Positions 15,244 through 22,693 of a stretch of DNA of 44,472 nt are shown piece after piece. Origin of the DNA: Acidimicrobiales bacterium. GTDB lineage: Bacteria > Actinomycetota > Acidimicrobiia > Acidimicrobiales > SZUA-35. The notes under the pieces were generated by a model that saw nothing but the letters and a program-made list of their open reading frames with translations, was not told the DNA's origin and searched no databases. Location of the stretch: NCBI GenBank assembly GCA_020630195.1, contig JAHDBV010000032.1, positions 1 to 44,472 of the forward strand, read 5' to 3'. Each line of letters starts with the position of its first letter. Position 1 is the first letter of the stretch. The position numbers and the translations under genes were made by a program.

Positions 15244-15555
15244 ATGACCACCGACTCCACCGCCGTCTCCCACTTCGGCTCGTTCCGCTGCCTGCCGGGC
15301 AAGGAGAGCGAGATGGACGCCGCGCTCGAGGCCCAGGCCCGCGCGGCCGACGGCGCCGCCGGCTTCCTCCACTACTCCTACCACCGCGCCGACGACGGCT
15401 CGTATCGCTACTTCGCCCACTTCGCCTCGATGGAGGCCATGCAGGCCATCGGGCAGAACGACGCCATGATGGCGGCCGTCCAGCAGTTCATGCCGCTGCT
15501 CGACGGTCAGCCCGACATGATCGTGACGAGCCCGGTCGCCGTCGCGGCGCTCTGA
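15244..15555 (+). CDS. ABM-domain (antibiotic biosynthesis monooxygenase-like) protein
   Basis: This 103-residue protein starts at ATG 15244 with GAAGGG eight bases upstream. FGSFRCLPGKESEMDAALEA, GAAGFLHYSYHR and YFAHFASMEAMQAIGQND follow the ferredoxin-like strand-helix pattern of ABM / YgiN-type monooxygenase domains, which act on small aromatic or quinone substrates or only sense them. It is the first gene of a unit with a DGPF protein and an ECF sigma factor, and its upstream region holds the ECF42-like promoter, so it is probably a direct target of that sigma factor. Confidence 0.7.
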   Translation: MTTDSTAVSHFGSFRCLPGKESEMDAALEAQARAADGAAGFLHYSYHRADDGSYRYFAHFASMEAMQAIGQNDAMMAAVQQFMPLLDGQPDMIVTSPVAVAAL

Positions 15556-15917
15556 TGCCGCAGTATCTGCTGTCGGTCTTCCAGGACGACGAGGCGCCCC
15601 TGCCGCCGCCGGAGGACATCCCCGGCATCATCGAGGCGGTGGGCGCCGTCCAGGCCGAGATGAAGGACGCCGGCGTGTGGGTGTTCATGGCGACACTGAC
15701 CGACGCCGGGTCGGCCACCGTCGTGCGTGGCGCGGCCGACGGCGGTGTCTCCATGACCGACGGCCCGTTCATCGAGGCCCGGGAGCACCTCGGTGGCTTC
15801 ACCGTGATCGACGTCCCCGACCTCGACACCGCACTCGAGTGGGCGCGCAAGGGATCGGCGGCCTGCACCTGGCCGGTCGAGGTCCGGCCCGTGGCCGACG
15901 GTCCGCCCGAGCCCTGA
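15555..15917 (+). CDS. YciI-like DGPF-domain protein
   Basis: This 120-residue protein overlaps the previous gene by one base (TGATG). It starts MPQYLLSVFQDDEAP and carries the family hallmark DGPFIEAREHLGGF at about residues 73-86, then a C-terminal ALEWARKGS helix and the VEVRPV strand. DGPF / YCII proteins are small ferredoxin-like dimers that are almost always linked to ECF42 sigma genes. Their biochemical role is unclear, with peroxidase-like or sensor functions proposed. Here the sigma gene follows after 4 bases. Confidence 0.85.
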   Translation: MPQYLLSVFQDDEAPLPPPEDIPGIIEAVGAVQAEMKDAGVWVFMATLTDAGSATVVRGAADGGVSMTDGPFIEAREHLGGFTVIDVPDLDTALEWARKGSAACTWPVEVRPVADGPPEP

Positions 15918-15921
15918 CCCC

Positions 15922-17169
15922 ATGGGTGCCAGCGAGGTCGACGTCGGCCGTCTGCTCGCCCGCCTCCATCGGGACGAAGGCGGACGATGCGTGGCCACCC
16001 TCGTTCGCGTCCTCGGCGACGTCGACGCCGCCGAGGACGCCGTGGCCGACGCATTCGAACGGGCGGCCCGCCGCTGGCCGGAGGACGGCGTTCCGCCCAA
16101 CCCGGGCGGCTGGCTCACCACGACGGCCCGGAACATCGCCATCTCGACATGGCGCCGTGCGTCGACCCACGACGCGCGAGCCGCGGAGGCGTTGCGACGT
16201 CTCGAGTCGGATCGTGATGCCGTGCCGATCGATCTCGGCGACCTCGAGGTGGTGCCGGACGATCAGCTGCGTCTGGTCTTCCTGTGTTGCCATCCGGCAC
16301 TCCACCCCGACGCGCAGGTCGCGCTCACCCTCCGACTCCTCGGCGGATTCACGACCGAGCAGATCGCCGCAGCGTTCCTCGTCCCGACCACGACGATGGC
16401 CCAACGGCTCGTGCGGGCGAAGCGGAAGATCCGCGACGGCCGCATCGCCTACCGGATCCCCTCCCCTGAGGAGTTGCCCCGTCGGCTGCCACCCGTGCTC
16501 GCCGTCGTGCTGCTGCTCCACACCGAGGGGTCGCAGGCCTCGATCGGCCCCACGGCGGAGATCCGATCGCTCGCGACGGTCGCCCTCCACCTCGCCGAGG
16601 TGCTCACCACCCTCCTGCCAGACGAACCCGAGGCCCTCGGGCTCCGGGGCCTGCTCCGGCTGCACGAGTCCCGACGCCCGGCCCGGGTGACCGCCGAGGG
16701 CGATCTGGTCCGCCTCGCCGACCAGGACCGATCGACCTGGGACGCCGCCCTCCTGCGGGCCGGCCTCACCGATGTCCGCCGGTGCCTCGAGCTCGGCCGG
16801 CCCGGACCGATCCAGATCCAGGCGGCGATCCAGGCGGTGCATGCCACGAGCAGCTCGCTCGCGACGACCGACTGGGCCCAGATCGTGGCCCTCTACGACC
16901 AGCTGCTCACCTTCCGCGACGACGACCTCGTGCGGATGAACCGTGCGATCGCGGTCGCCGAACTCGACGGACCCGGCGCGGGCCTCGCCCTGCTCGACGA
17001 TCTCGAGCTCGACGGACACCGCCATCTCCACTCGGCCCGAGCCGAGCTCCTCGACCGACTGGGGCGACGCGACGAGGCGACGGCCGAGTTCGATCGAGCA
17101 CTCGCCCACACCACCAACGAGGCGGAGCGGGCCCACCTTCTGTGCCGACGGCACGCCGTCGGGACCTGA
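15922..17169 (+). CDS. ECF42-type RNA polymerase sigma factor with C-terminal extension
   Basis: This 415-residue protein starts at ATG 15922. Residues 1-75 give sigma region 2 (LVRVLGDVDAAEDAVADAFE, then WLTTTARNIAISTWRR). Residues 110-165 give region 4 (LRLVFLCCHPALHPDAQVAL, TTEQIAAAFLVPTTTMAQRL, VRAKRKIRDG). The remaining 240 residues are a helical, TPR-like extension (LHTEGSQAS, RLADQDRSTWD, IQAAIQAVHA, LRHxARAELLDRLGR-type repeats) that is the hallmark of ECF42 and is thought to control activity in place of an anti-sigma factor. None is encoded nearby. It is expected to direct transcription of its own DGPF unit. Confidence 0.9.
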   Translation: MGASEVDVGRLLARLHRDEGGRCVATLVRVLGDVDAAEDAVADAFERAARRWPEDGVPPNPGGWLTTTARNIAISTWRRASTHDARAAEALRRLESDRDAVPIDLGDLEVVPDDQLRLVFLCCHPALHPDAQVALTLRLLGGFTTEQIAAAFLVPTTTMAQRLVRAKRKIRDGRIAYRIPSPEELPRRLPPVLAVVLLLHTEGSQASIGPTAEIRSLATVALHLAEVLTTLLPDEPEALGLRGLLRLHESRRPARVTAEGDLVRLADQDRSTWDAALLRAGLTDVRRCLELGRPGPIQIQAAIQAVHATSSSLATTDWAQIVALYDQLLTFRDDDLVRMNRAIAVAELDGPGAGLALLDDLELDGHRHLHSARAELLDRLGRRDEATAEFDRALAHTTNEAERAHLLCRRHAVGT

Positions 17170-17231
17170 CCGGTCCCGTGCTGCTGCGCCGACGACGGGC
17201 AACCCGGGCATCGAGCCGCGATCATGCCGGG

Positions 17232-18386
17232 GTGCAGCTCCTCCCCCGCACCCGCCGTGTCCGCACCTCGCCGATCGGATCGATGCATCACCTGCTCGAT
17301 CGGATCCCGGCCGACCGACCGCTGATCGACCTCTCGCAGGGTGCGCCGGGCTATCCGCCGCCGGCGGCGATCACCGATCGCCTCCGTGAGATCGCCGGCG
17401 ACCCGACGATGGCCCGATACGGACCGCCGCTCGGCGTCGACGAGGTCCGCCGGGCCGTGGCCGAGGATCTGAGCACGGCCTACGGAGCGTCGATCGGCGC
17501 CGATCACGTCGCCATGACGACGGGCTGCAACCAGGCGTTCTCCCTCGTCGCCTCCACGATCGCCGCACCCGGCGACAACGTGGTGCTGGTGTTGCCCTAC
17601 TACTTCAACCACCACATGTGGCTCGAGCTCGACAACCTCGAGGCCCGCCTCGTCCGGCCCGCCACCGGCGTCGCGCCGACCGTCGACGAACTCGCCTCGG
17701 CCCTCGACGACCGCACCCGGGCCATCGTGCTCGTCACCCCCGGCAACCCGACCGGGCTCACGCTCGAACCGGACCTGATCGCCGCGGCGGCCGACCTCGC
17801 CTCGGCCCGCGACGTCGTGCTGATCCTCGACGAGACCTATCGCTCGTTCGTTCCGGGCGACGCCGCTCCCCACGAGGTGTTCCGTCGGGCCGGCTGGGCC
17901 GATCACGTCGTGTCGCTCCACTCGTTCTCGAAGGACCTCGCGATCCCCGGCCACCGGACCGGCTGCATCGTCGGCCATCCCGGGCTCCTGGCCGAGGCCT
18001 CCAAACTCATCGACTGCATCACGATCTGTCCCACACGGATCGGGCAGGAGGCCGTGCTCGCCGGTCTCGCCGACACGAGTGGGTGGCGAGCCGCGAAGGT
18101 CGCCGAGATCGCCGCCAACGAGGCCCGCTTCCGGGCGATCCTCGCCGAGCGACCCGGCGGCTTCGAACTCCACGCCGCCGGCGCCTACTACGGCTGGGTC
18201 AGCCACGATCGAGAGGCCTCGAGCGACACCGTCGCCGAGCGACTGCTCGCCGAGCAGGGGGTCTACACACTCCCGGGTTCGGCCTTCGATCCCGAGCCGG
18301 GGCCGATGCTCCGGTTCAGCTTCGCGAACGCCTCGATCGAGCAGCTCGACACCCTCGGCGACCGCCTCTCGGCGTTGTCACGCTGA
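17232..18386 (+). CDS. Class I/II PLP aminotransferase
   Basis: The protein has 384 residues when started at GTG 17232, the usual family length; the open frame continues upstream into the sigma gene. Fold-type I motifs are LIDLSQGAPGYPPP (31-44), ARYGPPLGVDEVRRAV, TTGCNQAF, VTPGNPTGLTL (Asn172), LILDETYRSF (Asp200, Tyr203), HSFSKDLAIPGHRTG (PLP-binding Lys234) and LRFSFAN. It transfers an amino group between an amino acid and a 2-oxo acid; the substrate is not predictable by eye. It stands alone, followed by a hairpin at 18403-18420. Confidence 0.85.
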   Translation: MQLLPRTRRVRTSPIGSMHHLLDRIPADRPLIDLSQGAPGYPPPAAITDRLREIAGDPTMARYGPPLGVDEVRRAVAEDLSTAYGASIGADHVAMTTGCNQAFSLVASTIAAPGDNVVLVLPYYFNHHMWLELDNLEARLVRPATGVAPTVDELASALDDRTRAIVLVTPGNPTGLTLEPDLIAAAADLASARDVVLILDETYRSFVPGDAAPHEVFRRAGWADHVVSLHSFSKDLAIPGHRTGCIVGHPGLLAEASKLIDCITICPTRIGQEAVLAGLADTSGWRAAKVAEIAANEARFRAILAERPGGFELHAAGAYYGWVSHDREASSDTVAERLLAEQGVYTLPGSAFDPEPGPMLRFSFANASIEQLDTLGDRLSALSR

Positions 18387-18402
18387 GGCCCCGAACACGG
18401 CA

Positions 18403-18420
18403 CCACCCCACTTGGGGTGG
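18403..18420 (+). terminator. Hairpin after the aminotransferase gene
   Basis: CCACCCC-ACTT-GGGGTGG has a perfect 7-bp stem 17 bases after the stop codon. No T-run follows, so it is either a weak intrinsic terminator or an mRNA-end stabiliser. Confidence 0.5.
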
Positions 18421-18453
18421 GAAGGGGTCACGAACGCCGGGGACCGGCCGACA

Positions 18454-18497
18454 GGGTTCGGGCCCGGCCGGGTTGTTCGGCCCGGGTCACCGAACCC
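18454..18497 (+). promoter_or_regulatory. Large GC-rich leader hairpin upstream of the DUF2853 gene
   Basis: GGGTTCGG (18454-18461) pairs with CCGAACCC (18490-18497). Between them CCCGGCCG and CGGCCCGGG can pair again around a GGTTGTT loop, giving one long stem-loop that ends 14 bases before the GGAGG ribosome site. It may be a structured 5' leader or a second terminator for the aminotransferase gene. Confidence 0.4.
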
Positions 18498-18523
18498 ATC
18501 GAAACCAACCCGGAGGAGTCCCC

Positions 18524-18862
18524 GTGTCGAAGTTCGAAGCTGCAATGGACAAGGCTGAAGCCCAGCTGAAGGAGCAGAAGGTGCGGGTCGACCGCGAGCT
18601 GCTCGACGCGATCGGCAAGTCGCTCGGTCCGTCGCTCTACAAGAAGGACGCGTCGCTCGTCGCCGCCGGCCAGAAGAAGGAGCTCGAGACGATCAAGAAG
18701 AACTTCCTCGTCAAGAAGCTCGGTCTCGAGGACGGCCCGAAGCTCGACAAGGCCATGGACAAGGCCGTCGACAAGATCGGCCGCAGCCGCCGCAACAAGC
18801 TGCGCCCGGCCTTCTACTACATCCTCGTGAAGAACCTGAAGAAGGAAGAGGTCTTCGTCTGA
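18524..18862 (+). CDS. DUF2853 family protein
   Basis: This 112-residue protein begins at GTG 18524, nine bases after a strong GGAGG. The sequence is Lys-rich and closely follows DUF2853: MSKFEAAMDKAEAQL, LGPSLYKKDASLVAAGQKKE, KNFLVKKLGLED and a C-terminal KLRPAFYYILVKNL. The family is small, all-helical and cytoplasmic; its function is unknown. Lys and AAG codons are far more frequent here than in its neighbours, as is usual for this basic family and for well-expressed genes. The strong ribosome site, structured leader and strong terminator suggest a highly expressed single gene. Confidence 0.9.
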   Translation: MSKFEAAMDKAEAQLKEQKVRVDRELLDAIGKSLGPSLYKKDASLVAAGQKKELETIKKNFLVKKLGLEDGPKLDKAMDKAVDKIGRSRRNKLRPAFYYILVKNLKKEEVFV

Positions 18863-18913
18863 TCCTCGACGGAGGACCACACCGCCCCGTGCGGTGCTGA
18901 CGGAAACCCACCA

Positions 18914-18945
18914 CTGATGGCGGGGGCTTCGGCCTCCGCCATCAG
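18914..18945. terminator. Strong intrinsic terminator between DUF2853 and pentapeptide genes
   Basis: CTGATGGCGG pairs with CCGCCATCAG. Inside, a G-U pair and GGC/GCC close a TTCG tetraloop, giving a continuous 14-bp stem, followed by TCGTTTTCGTCG on the plus strand. The right arm includes the stop of the convergent gene, so it may work in both directions. Confidence 0.8.
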
Positions 18946-19595
18946 TCGTTTTCGTCGTCGATGCCGAGCCCGACGGCGGCGGCCAGGGTCGGTGCGATCA
19001 TCGGCAGCTGGGTCGGATCGATCACACAGCCGTCGAGCCGATCGACGGCGACGAGCGCCAACTCGGCGGCGCCTCGCAGGTCGACACGGGTGGCCGCCAC
19101 ACCGGCCCAACGCACCCGATCGAGACGGCTCCCGTCCATCGACACGTCGGTGAGCGTGGCCCGGGCGAGATCGAGCTCGGCGAGATCGCCATCGACGAAC
19201 GCCACCCGATTCCACGTCGCCATGCGGGCATCACCGAGCCGCAGCACACCGTCGGAGACGACGACGTCGCCCCAACGCGACTCGGCGAGGGCCGATCCGA
19301 CGAGCTTGCATCGCTCGAGGGTCGAGCGCAGCACGACGGCGAGGTGGCACGCCGACAGGTCGCAATCGACCAGCACGGCGTCGCGAACCACGATCTCGGC
19401 GTCGCCGACGATGCGGACACCGACGAGTTCGGCGCCGACGACTTCGATCCGCCCGACATCCCATCGACCCGCATCGATCTCGGCCGGCCCGAACACACCG
19501 CCGCGGATCTCGAGCACGCCCCCATCCACGACGGGTTCGGCGGGCACCGACGGCGGTCGACGGGCGGGGCGTGGTGGTCGAGCGATCCCGGTCAC
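18942..19595 (-). CDS. Pentapeptide-repeat-like beta-helix protein
   Basis: This 217-residue protein starts at GTG 19595, six bases after a TAGGGT -10 box. After a Pro/Arg-rich N-terminus (residues 2-18), residues 25-190 consist of degenerate five-residue repeats, such as VDCDLSACHLAVVLRS, CKLVGSALAESRWGDV and LAELDLARATLTDVSMDGS, the A(D/N)LXX pattern of right-handed quadrilateral beta-helices. No signal peptide or membrane span is seen. Members can mimic DNA (quinolone protection) or act as scaffolds, but nothing here points to either. Confidence 0.7.
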   Translation of the reverse strand: MTGIARPPRPARRPPSVPAEPVVDGGVLEIRGGVFGPAEIDAGRWDVGRIEVVGAELVGVRIVGDAEIVVRDAVLVDCDLSACHLAVVLRSTLERCKLVGSALAESRWGDVVVSDGVLRLGDARMATWNRVAFVDGDLAELDLARATLTDVSMDGSRLDRVRWAGVAATRVDLRGAAELALVAVDRLDGCVIDPTQLPMIAPTLAAAVGLGIDDEND

Positions 19596-19601
19596 CGTCC
19601 G

Positions 19602-19607
19602 ACCCTA
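19602..19607 (-). promoter_or_regulatory. -10 box TAGGGT of the pentapeptide gene
   Basis: TAGGGT on the minus strand is six bases before the GTG at 19595. Confidence 0.45.
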
Positions 19608-19669
19608 CGGAGTGCGGCACGCCCCGGCCCGTGCGGCCGGGCGACCCACGATCTGCGAAGCTGCGGCCC

Positions 19670-20164
19670 GTGACCGAGGATCCGTTGTCGCCCCACGTCG
19701 AGAACCCCGTCGAGCTCGACACCTACGCCCTGTCGACCGTCGTCTACGCCGAGGACGACGAGGGCCGGATCCTGCTCATGCAACGGGCCGAGGGCACGGC
19801 CATGGCGGGCCAGTTCTTCATGCCCGGCGGCATCGTCGACCCCGGCGAGACACCCGACGAGGGCGTGGTCCGGGAGCTCCGGGCGGAGACGGGCCTCGAG
19901 TTCGTCGGCGAGCCGACGATGGTCGGCTGCTATCCGCTGTGGATCTACGGCCGGGACTTCCTCCAGCTCAGCTACCGCGGCCGGGTGACGGGTTCGGTGG
20001 TGGCGAGCCACGAGCACACCGACCACCGCTGGGTCGATCCCGTCGAGATGCGTGGACTGTTCACCGACGAGGGCATCGCCGCCATCTCGGGCGGTGACGA
20101 ACGGATCGCCCGACTCCTCACCCGGATCGGTGTCGACCTCGAGCGCTACCTCGCCCTGCGGTGA
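19670..20164 (+). CDS. Nudix hydrolase
   Basis: The protein has 164 residues from GTG 19670; upstream in-frame codons lack support. The Nudix box is GGIVDPGETPDEGVVRELRA followed by ETGL, matching Gx5Ex7REUxxExGU with Ala in place of one Glu. Preceding LLMQRAEGTAMAGQFFMPGG and following HEHTDHRWV strands complete the fold. It hydrolyses a nucleoside diphosphate linked to another moiety; the substrate is unknown. The stop overlaps the lipoprotein gene by 4 bases (GTGA), so the two are co-transcribed. Confidence 0.85.
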   Translation: MTEDPLSPHVENPVELDTYALSTVVYAEDDEGRILLMQRAEGTAMAGQFFMPGGIVDPGETPDEGVVRELRAETGLEFVGEPTMVGCYPLWIYGRDFLQLSYRGRVTGSVVASHEHTDHRWVDPVEMRGLFTDEGIAAISGGDERIARLLTRIGVDLERYLALR

Positions 20165-21195
20165 GACGCCTCGTCGCGATCCTCGCCGTCACACTCGCCG
20201 CGGCGGCCTGTGCCGGTGACGAGACCGAGCCCGCACCCGGACTCGACGAGCTCACGGTGACGGCCGACGCCGGCTTCGAGATCGTCGCCGTGCGATCCGG
20301 CCTCGACGGGCCGACCCAACTCACGATCGACCCGGCCTCGGGACGGTGGCTGGTGGCCGAGTTGGCCGGCGAGGAGAACGACGCCACCGGACGCGTCCGC
20401 TCGCTCTCCCCCATCGACGCCGGCGACGTCACCGTGCTCATCGAGGGCCTGGACAAACCGACCGGCGTGACGGTCGCCGATTCGGCCCTCTGGATCATGG
20501 AGCGCAACCGGCTGTCGGTCGCACCGCTCGCCGACGATGCACGGTCCGCCGGGTCGGCGGAGGTGCGGCTCGACGACCTGCCGTTCAACGGCCGATCACA
20601 GGGCACGTTGCGCACCACGGGGGACGGTTCGGTGATGTTCAACACCTCGGGACGACTCTCGGCCGGCGCCGTGGTGCCCGGCTCCGGCGAGTTGCGTGTC
20701 CTCGGACCCGACGGCACGGAGCAGGTGGTGGCGACGGGGTTCAAGCACGCGTATGCGACCGTCGAGCTCTCCGACGGTCGTGTCGTCGTCGCCGAGGTGG
20801 GCGACGGCCGGTTCGACGGCGAGGTCCCGCCCGACGAGCTGGTCGTCCTCCTCCCCGGGGCCGACCACGGCTGGCCCGACTGCATCGGCGACAACGTGGC
20901 GGTGCGGGAACGGGATGCGACCGAGGCGAGGTGTGCGGAGGTGCCCGGTTCGCTCGCCCTCTTCGAGCCCGGTGCGACCCCGACCTCGATCGCCGTGGCC
21001 CCGTGGGACGACACCGAGCTGCTCGTGGCCCTCTGGGTGTCGGGTGAGCTCGTCGGGGTCTCGGTCGACGACGGCTCGACCCGCACGTTGATCACGGGCC
21101 TGTCCGGACCGCAGGACCTCACGGTCGACGGGTCGGACGTGTTGCTCGTCGAACACCGCCGCGATCGGGTGCTCCGCCTCGCGCCGACCGGCTGA
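20161..21195 (+). CDS. Secreted lipoprotein with sorbosone/glucose-dehydrogenase-like beta-propeller
   Basis: The protein has 344 residues. The N-terminus MRRLVAILAVTLAAAAC is a signal peptide with a lipobox-like AAAC (Cys17), followed by an acidic linker. From about residue 35 it has repeated four-stranded blade patterns (GLDGPTQLTIDPASGRWLVA, GLDKPTGVTV, GFKHAYATVELSDGRVVVAE, GLSGPQDLTV) and GADHGWPDCIGDN, the GWP-C signature seen in soluble quinoprotein glucose/sorbosone dehydrogenases and related propellers. A catalytic role needs PQQ-binding residues that I could not confirm. It is probably anchored outside the cytoplasmic membrane and encoded in one unit with the Nudix enzyme. Confidence 0.65.
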   Translation: MRRLVAILAVTLAAAACAGDETEPAPGLDELTVTADAGFEIVAVRSGLDGPTQLTIDPASGRWLVAELAGEENDATGRVRSLSPIDAGDVTVLIEGLDKPTGVTVADSALWIMERNRLSVAPLADDARSAGSAEVRLDDLPFNGRSQGTLRTTGDGSVMFNTSGRLSAGAVVPGSGELRVLGPDGTEQVVATGFKHAYATVELSDGRVVVAEVGDGRFDGEVPPDELVVLLPGADHGWPDCIGDNVAVRERDATEARCAEVPGSLALFEPGATPTSIAVAPWDDTELLVALWVSGELVGVSVDDGSTRTLITGLSGPQDLTVDGSDVLLVEHRRDRVLRLAPTG

Positions 21196-21217
21196 GTCGG
21201 CTCAGGCCTTCAGCCGG
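21188..21217. terminator. Bidirectional hairpin carrying both stop codons (lipoprotein / LLM genes)
   Basis: CCGGCTGA (21188-21195) pairs perfectly with TCAGCCGG (21210-21217); the TGA of the plus-strand gene is in the left arm. The inner CTGAG-TCGG-CTCAG (21192-21205) can form an alternative stem that takes in the stop of the minus-strand gene. Confidence 0.5.
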
Positions 21218-22113
21218 CTGGCGATCTCACCTGCCGCCTCGATCGACTCGGCATCGTCGCCGGCGACGATCTTCAGGTTCATGATCCGACATCCCGCGTC
21301 GACGTAGGGCCGGAGCTGATCCGCCACCTCGGCCGGTGTGCCGCGTGGGGTGTAGCGGTCGAAGGCGGCGAAGGGCACGGAGTAGAACGCCTCCATGGCC
21401 TCGGCGACCCGGGCGGTCGCGGTCTCGTGGTCCGGTCCGACCCCGACCCAGGGCTGGTAGCCGTGTTGCCACTCGACGTCCCGACCGGCTTCACCGGCGA
21501 GATCGTCGATCATGCCGACGGCCTCGGTGAATCGTCGGGGTGAGCACCAGGCACCGATCCATCCGTCACCGATGCGAGCGGCTCGCCGCACCGCGGCGTC
21601 GGATCGGCCGCCGACGATGACGGGGATCGCCGGGTCGACCCGGGGCCGGATCCGCGCCGCCTCGATGTCGAAGAACTCGTCGTGGTGATCGACCGGCTCC
21701 CCCGCCATCAGCCGACGGATGATGTCGAGGCTCGCATCGGTGCGTCGACCTCTCGTCCGGGGATCGACGCCGCAGACCTCGATCTCGTGGCGGTCCTCGC
21801 CGCCCACACCCACCCCGAGTCGGATGCGGCCGGGTGCGATGGTCGACATCGTGGCGAGCTGGCGGGCCACGGGCAGCGGATGGCGCAGCGCCAGCAGGTA
21901 GACGCTGATCATCACCTCGATGCTCGGGTGGAGCTGGCTGAGCGCGGCGATCTCGACGAACCCGTCGGTGCCGTGCCCGTCGATGAAGGAGACGTGATCG
22001 GCCATGAAGACCTGGTCGACACCGGCCTCGGCGAGGGCGGCGATCGTGGTTCGACGGGTGTCGAGGTCGCTGCGCCAGAGATCGACGGGTGTGGCGAAAC
22101 CGATGGTGAGCAC
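21202..22113 (-). CDS. LLM-class (luciferase-like) F420/flavin-dependent oxidoreductase
   Basis: The protein has 303 residues from GTG 22113. The bacterial-luciferase-like TIM barrel is shown by GVDQVFMADHVSFIDGHGTD, STIAPGRIRLGVGVGGEDRH, ARIRPRVDPAIPVIVGGRSD and RAARIGDGWIGAW. Actinobacterial members usually use coenzyme F420, but FMN cannot be excluded. The substrate is unknown. The gene has its own TAGGGT promoter and is not part of an operon. Confidence 0.8.
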   Translation of the reverse strand: MLTIGFATPVDLWRSDLDTRRTTIAALAEAGVDQVFMADHVSFIDGHGTDGFVEIAALSQLHPSIEVMISVYLLALRHPLPVARQLATMSTIAPGRIRLGVGVGGEDRHEIEVCGVDPRTRGRRTDASLDIIRRLMAGEPVDHHDEFFDIEAARIRPRVDPAIPVIVGGRSDAAVRRAARIGDGWIGAWCSPRRFTEAVGMIDDLAGEAGRDVEWQHGYQPWVGVGPDHETATARVAEAMEAFYSVPFAAFDRYTPRGTPAEVADQLRPYVDAGCRIMNLKIVAGDDAESIEAAGEIASRLKA

Positions 22114-22120
22114 GCCGCCG

Positions 22121-22126
22121 ACCCTA
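22121..22126 (-). promoter_or_regulatory. -10 box TAGGGT of the LLM oxidoreductase gene
   Basis: TAGGGT is seven bases from the GTG at 22113. The 16-base stretch TAGGGTCGGCGGCGTG is identical to that before the sulfatase gene at 41278. Confidence 0.5.
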
Positions 22127-22179
22127 GAACGCCGGGCGCGATCGACGCCTCGGTGGGGAGACCCGGCGGAGTGCCACCG

Positions 22180-22612
22180 TCATGTCGCCGCCTCGTCGAG
22201 TCCGTTGGCCGCCATCCACGCCGGATCGGGGTCGATGAACTGCACGAGGTCGAGGAGCACCCCGTCGTGCCAGTCGGCGAGGACCTGACGCTGCCCCCAG
22301 GGGTGGTCGAGCGGCGGTTGCACGATCGTGATCCCCGCCGCCACGAGTCGATCGTGGAGTGCCTCGACATCGTCGACGACGAAGGCCACCGCGAGGCCGG
22401 CCGCGCCGCGCCGACGGGCGGCGGGCGGCGGGCACCGACTCGTGGTCGGCGCGGGTGAGGGCGATCTCGAGGTCGTCGTGGTCGTCGTGTCGGAGGCTGA
22501 CGAACCAGCCCAGATCGAGATCCACCCGGAATCCGAGCAACTCGACGTAGCGATCCCGAGCGAGCTCGATGTCGTCGGCGAACAGTGATGGCACGAATCG
22601 TTGGAATGTCAC
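22180..22612 (-). pseudogene. Frameshifted VOC/glyoxalase-family gene
   Basis: The start at GTG 22612 has GGAGG six to seven bases upstream. The first frame encodes VTFQRFVPSLFADDIELARD and GWFVSLRHDDHDDLEIALTR, the first beta-alpha-beta half of a vicinal-oxygen-chelate protein. The second half (AFVVDDVEALHDRLVAAG, PWGQRQVLADWHDGVLLDLV, ending at 22180) is in another frame. The two join at the repeat gggcggcgggcggcgggc (22415-22432), where one base appears to be missing. The total length (about 144 residues) would be normal. It may be a real mutation or a base-calling error in a repetitive GC tract. It is divergent from a TetR gene with shared operators, suggesting TetR controls it. Confidence 0.75.
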
Positions 22613-22625
22613 GATGATCCTCCGG

Positions 22626-22672
22626 ACTACAGTCGTAGTGATGCGAGAGCCACAGCCAACTACATCCGTAGT
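22626..22672. promoter_or_regulatory. Two TetR operators between the VOC and TetR genes
   Basis: ACTAC-AGTC-GTAGT (22626-22639) and ACTAC-ATCC-GTAGT (22659-22672) are inverted repeats with perfect 5-bp arms. They agree at 13 of 15 bases (with the following G) and are spaced 33 bp centre to centre, about three helical turns. They sit between the divergent starts at 22612 and 22694. Confidence 0.7.
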
Positions 22673-22693
22673 GTCGTGTCGAGGTGTTTCTCG

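Noticed and set aside
13338-15302. A longer start at 15302 for the unrecognised 581-residue protein.
   Set aside because: The added segment is Arg/Pro-rich and overlaps the divergent ABM gene and the ECF42-like promoter. The GTG at 15083 has a -10 box.
22415-22432. Programmed frameshifting in the VOC gene.
   Set aside because: The junction is a repeat without a recognised slippery heptamer or downstream stimulator, and VOC proteins are not known to use frameshifting.
22601-22693. A TetR start at 22601.
   Set aside because: It would place both operators inside the coding region. The ATG at 22694 begins at the usual TetR N-terminus.
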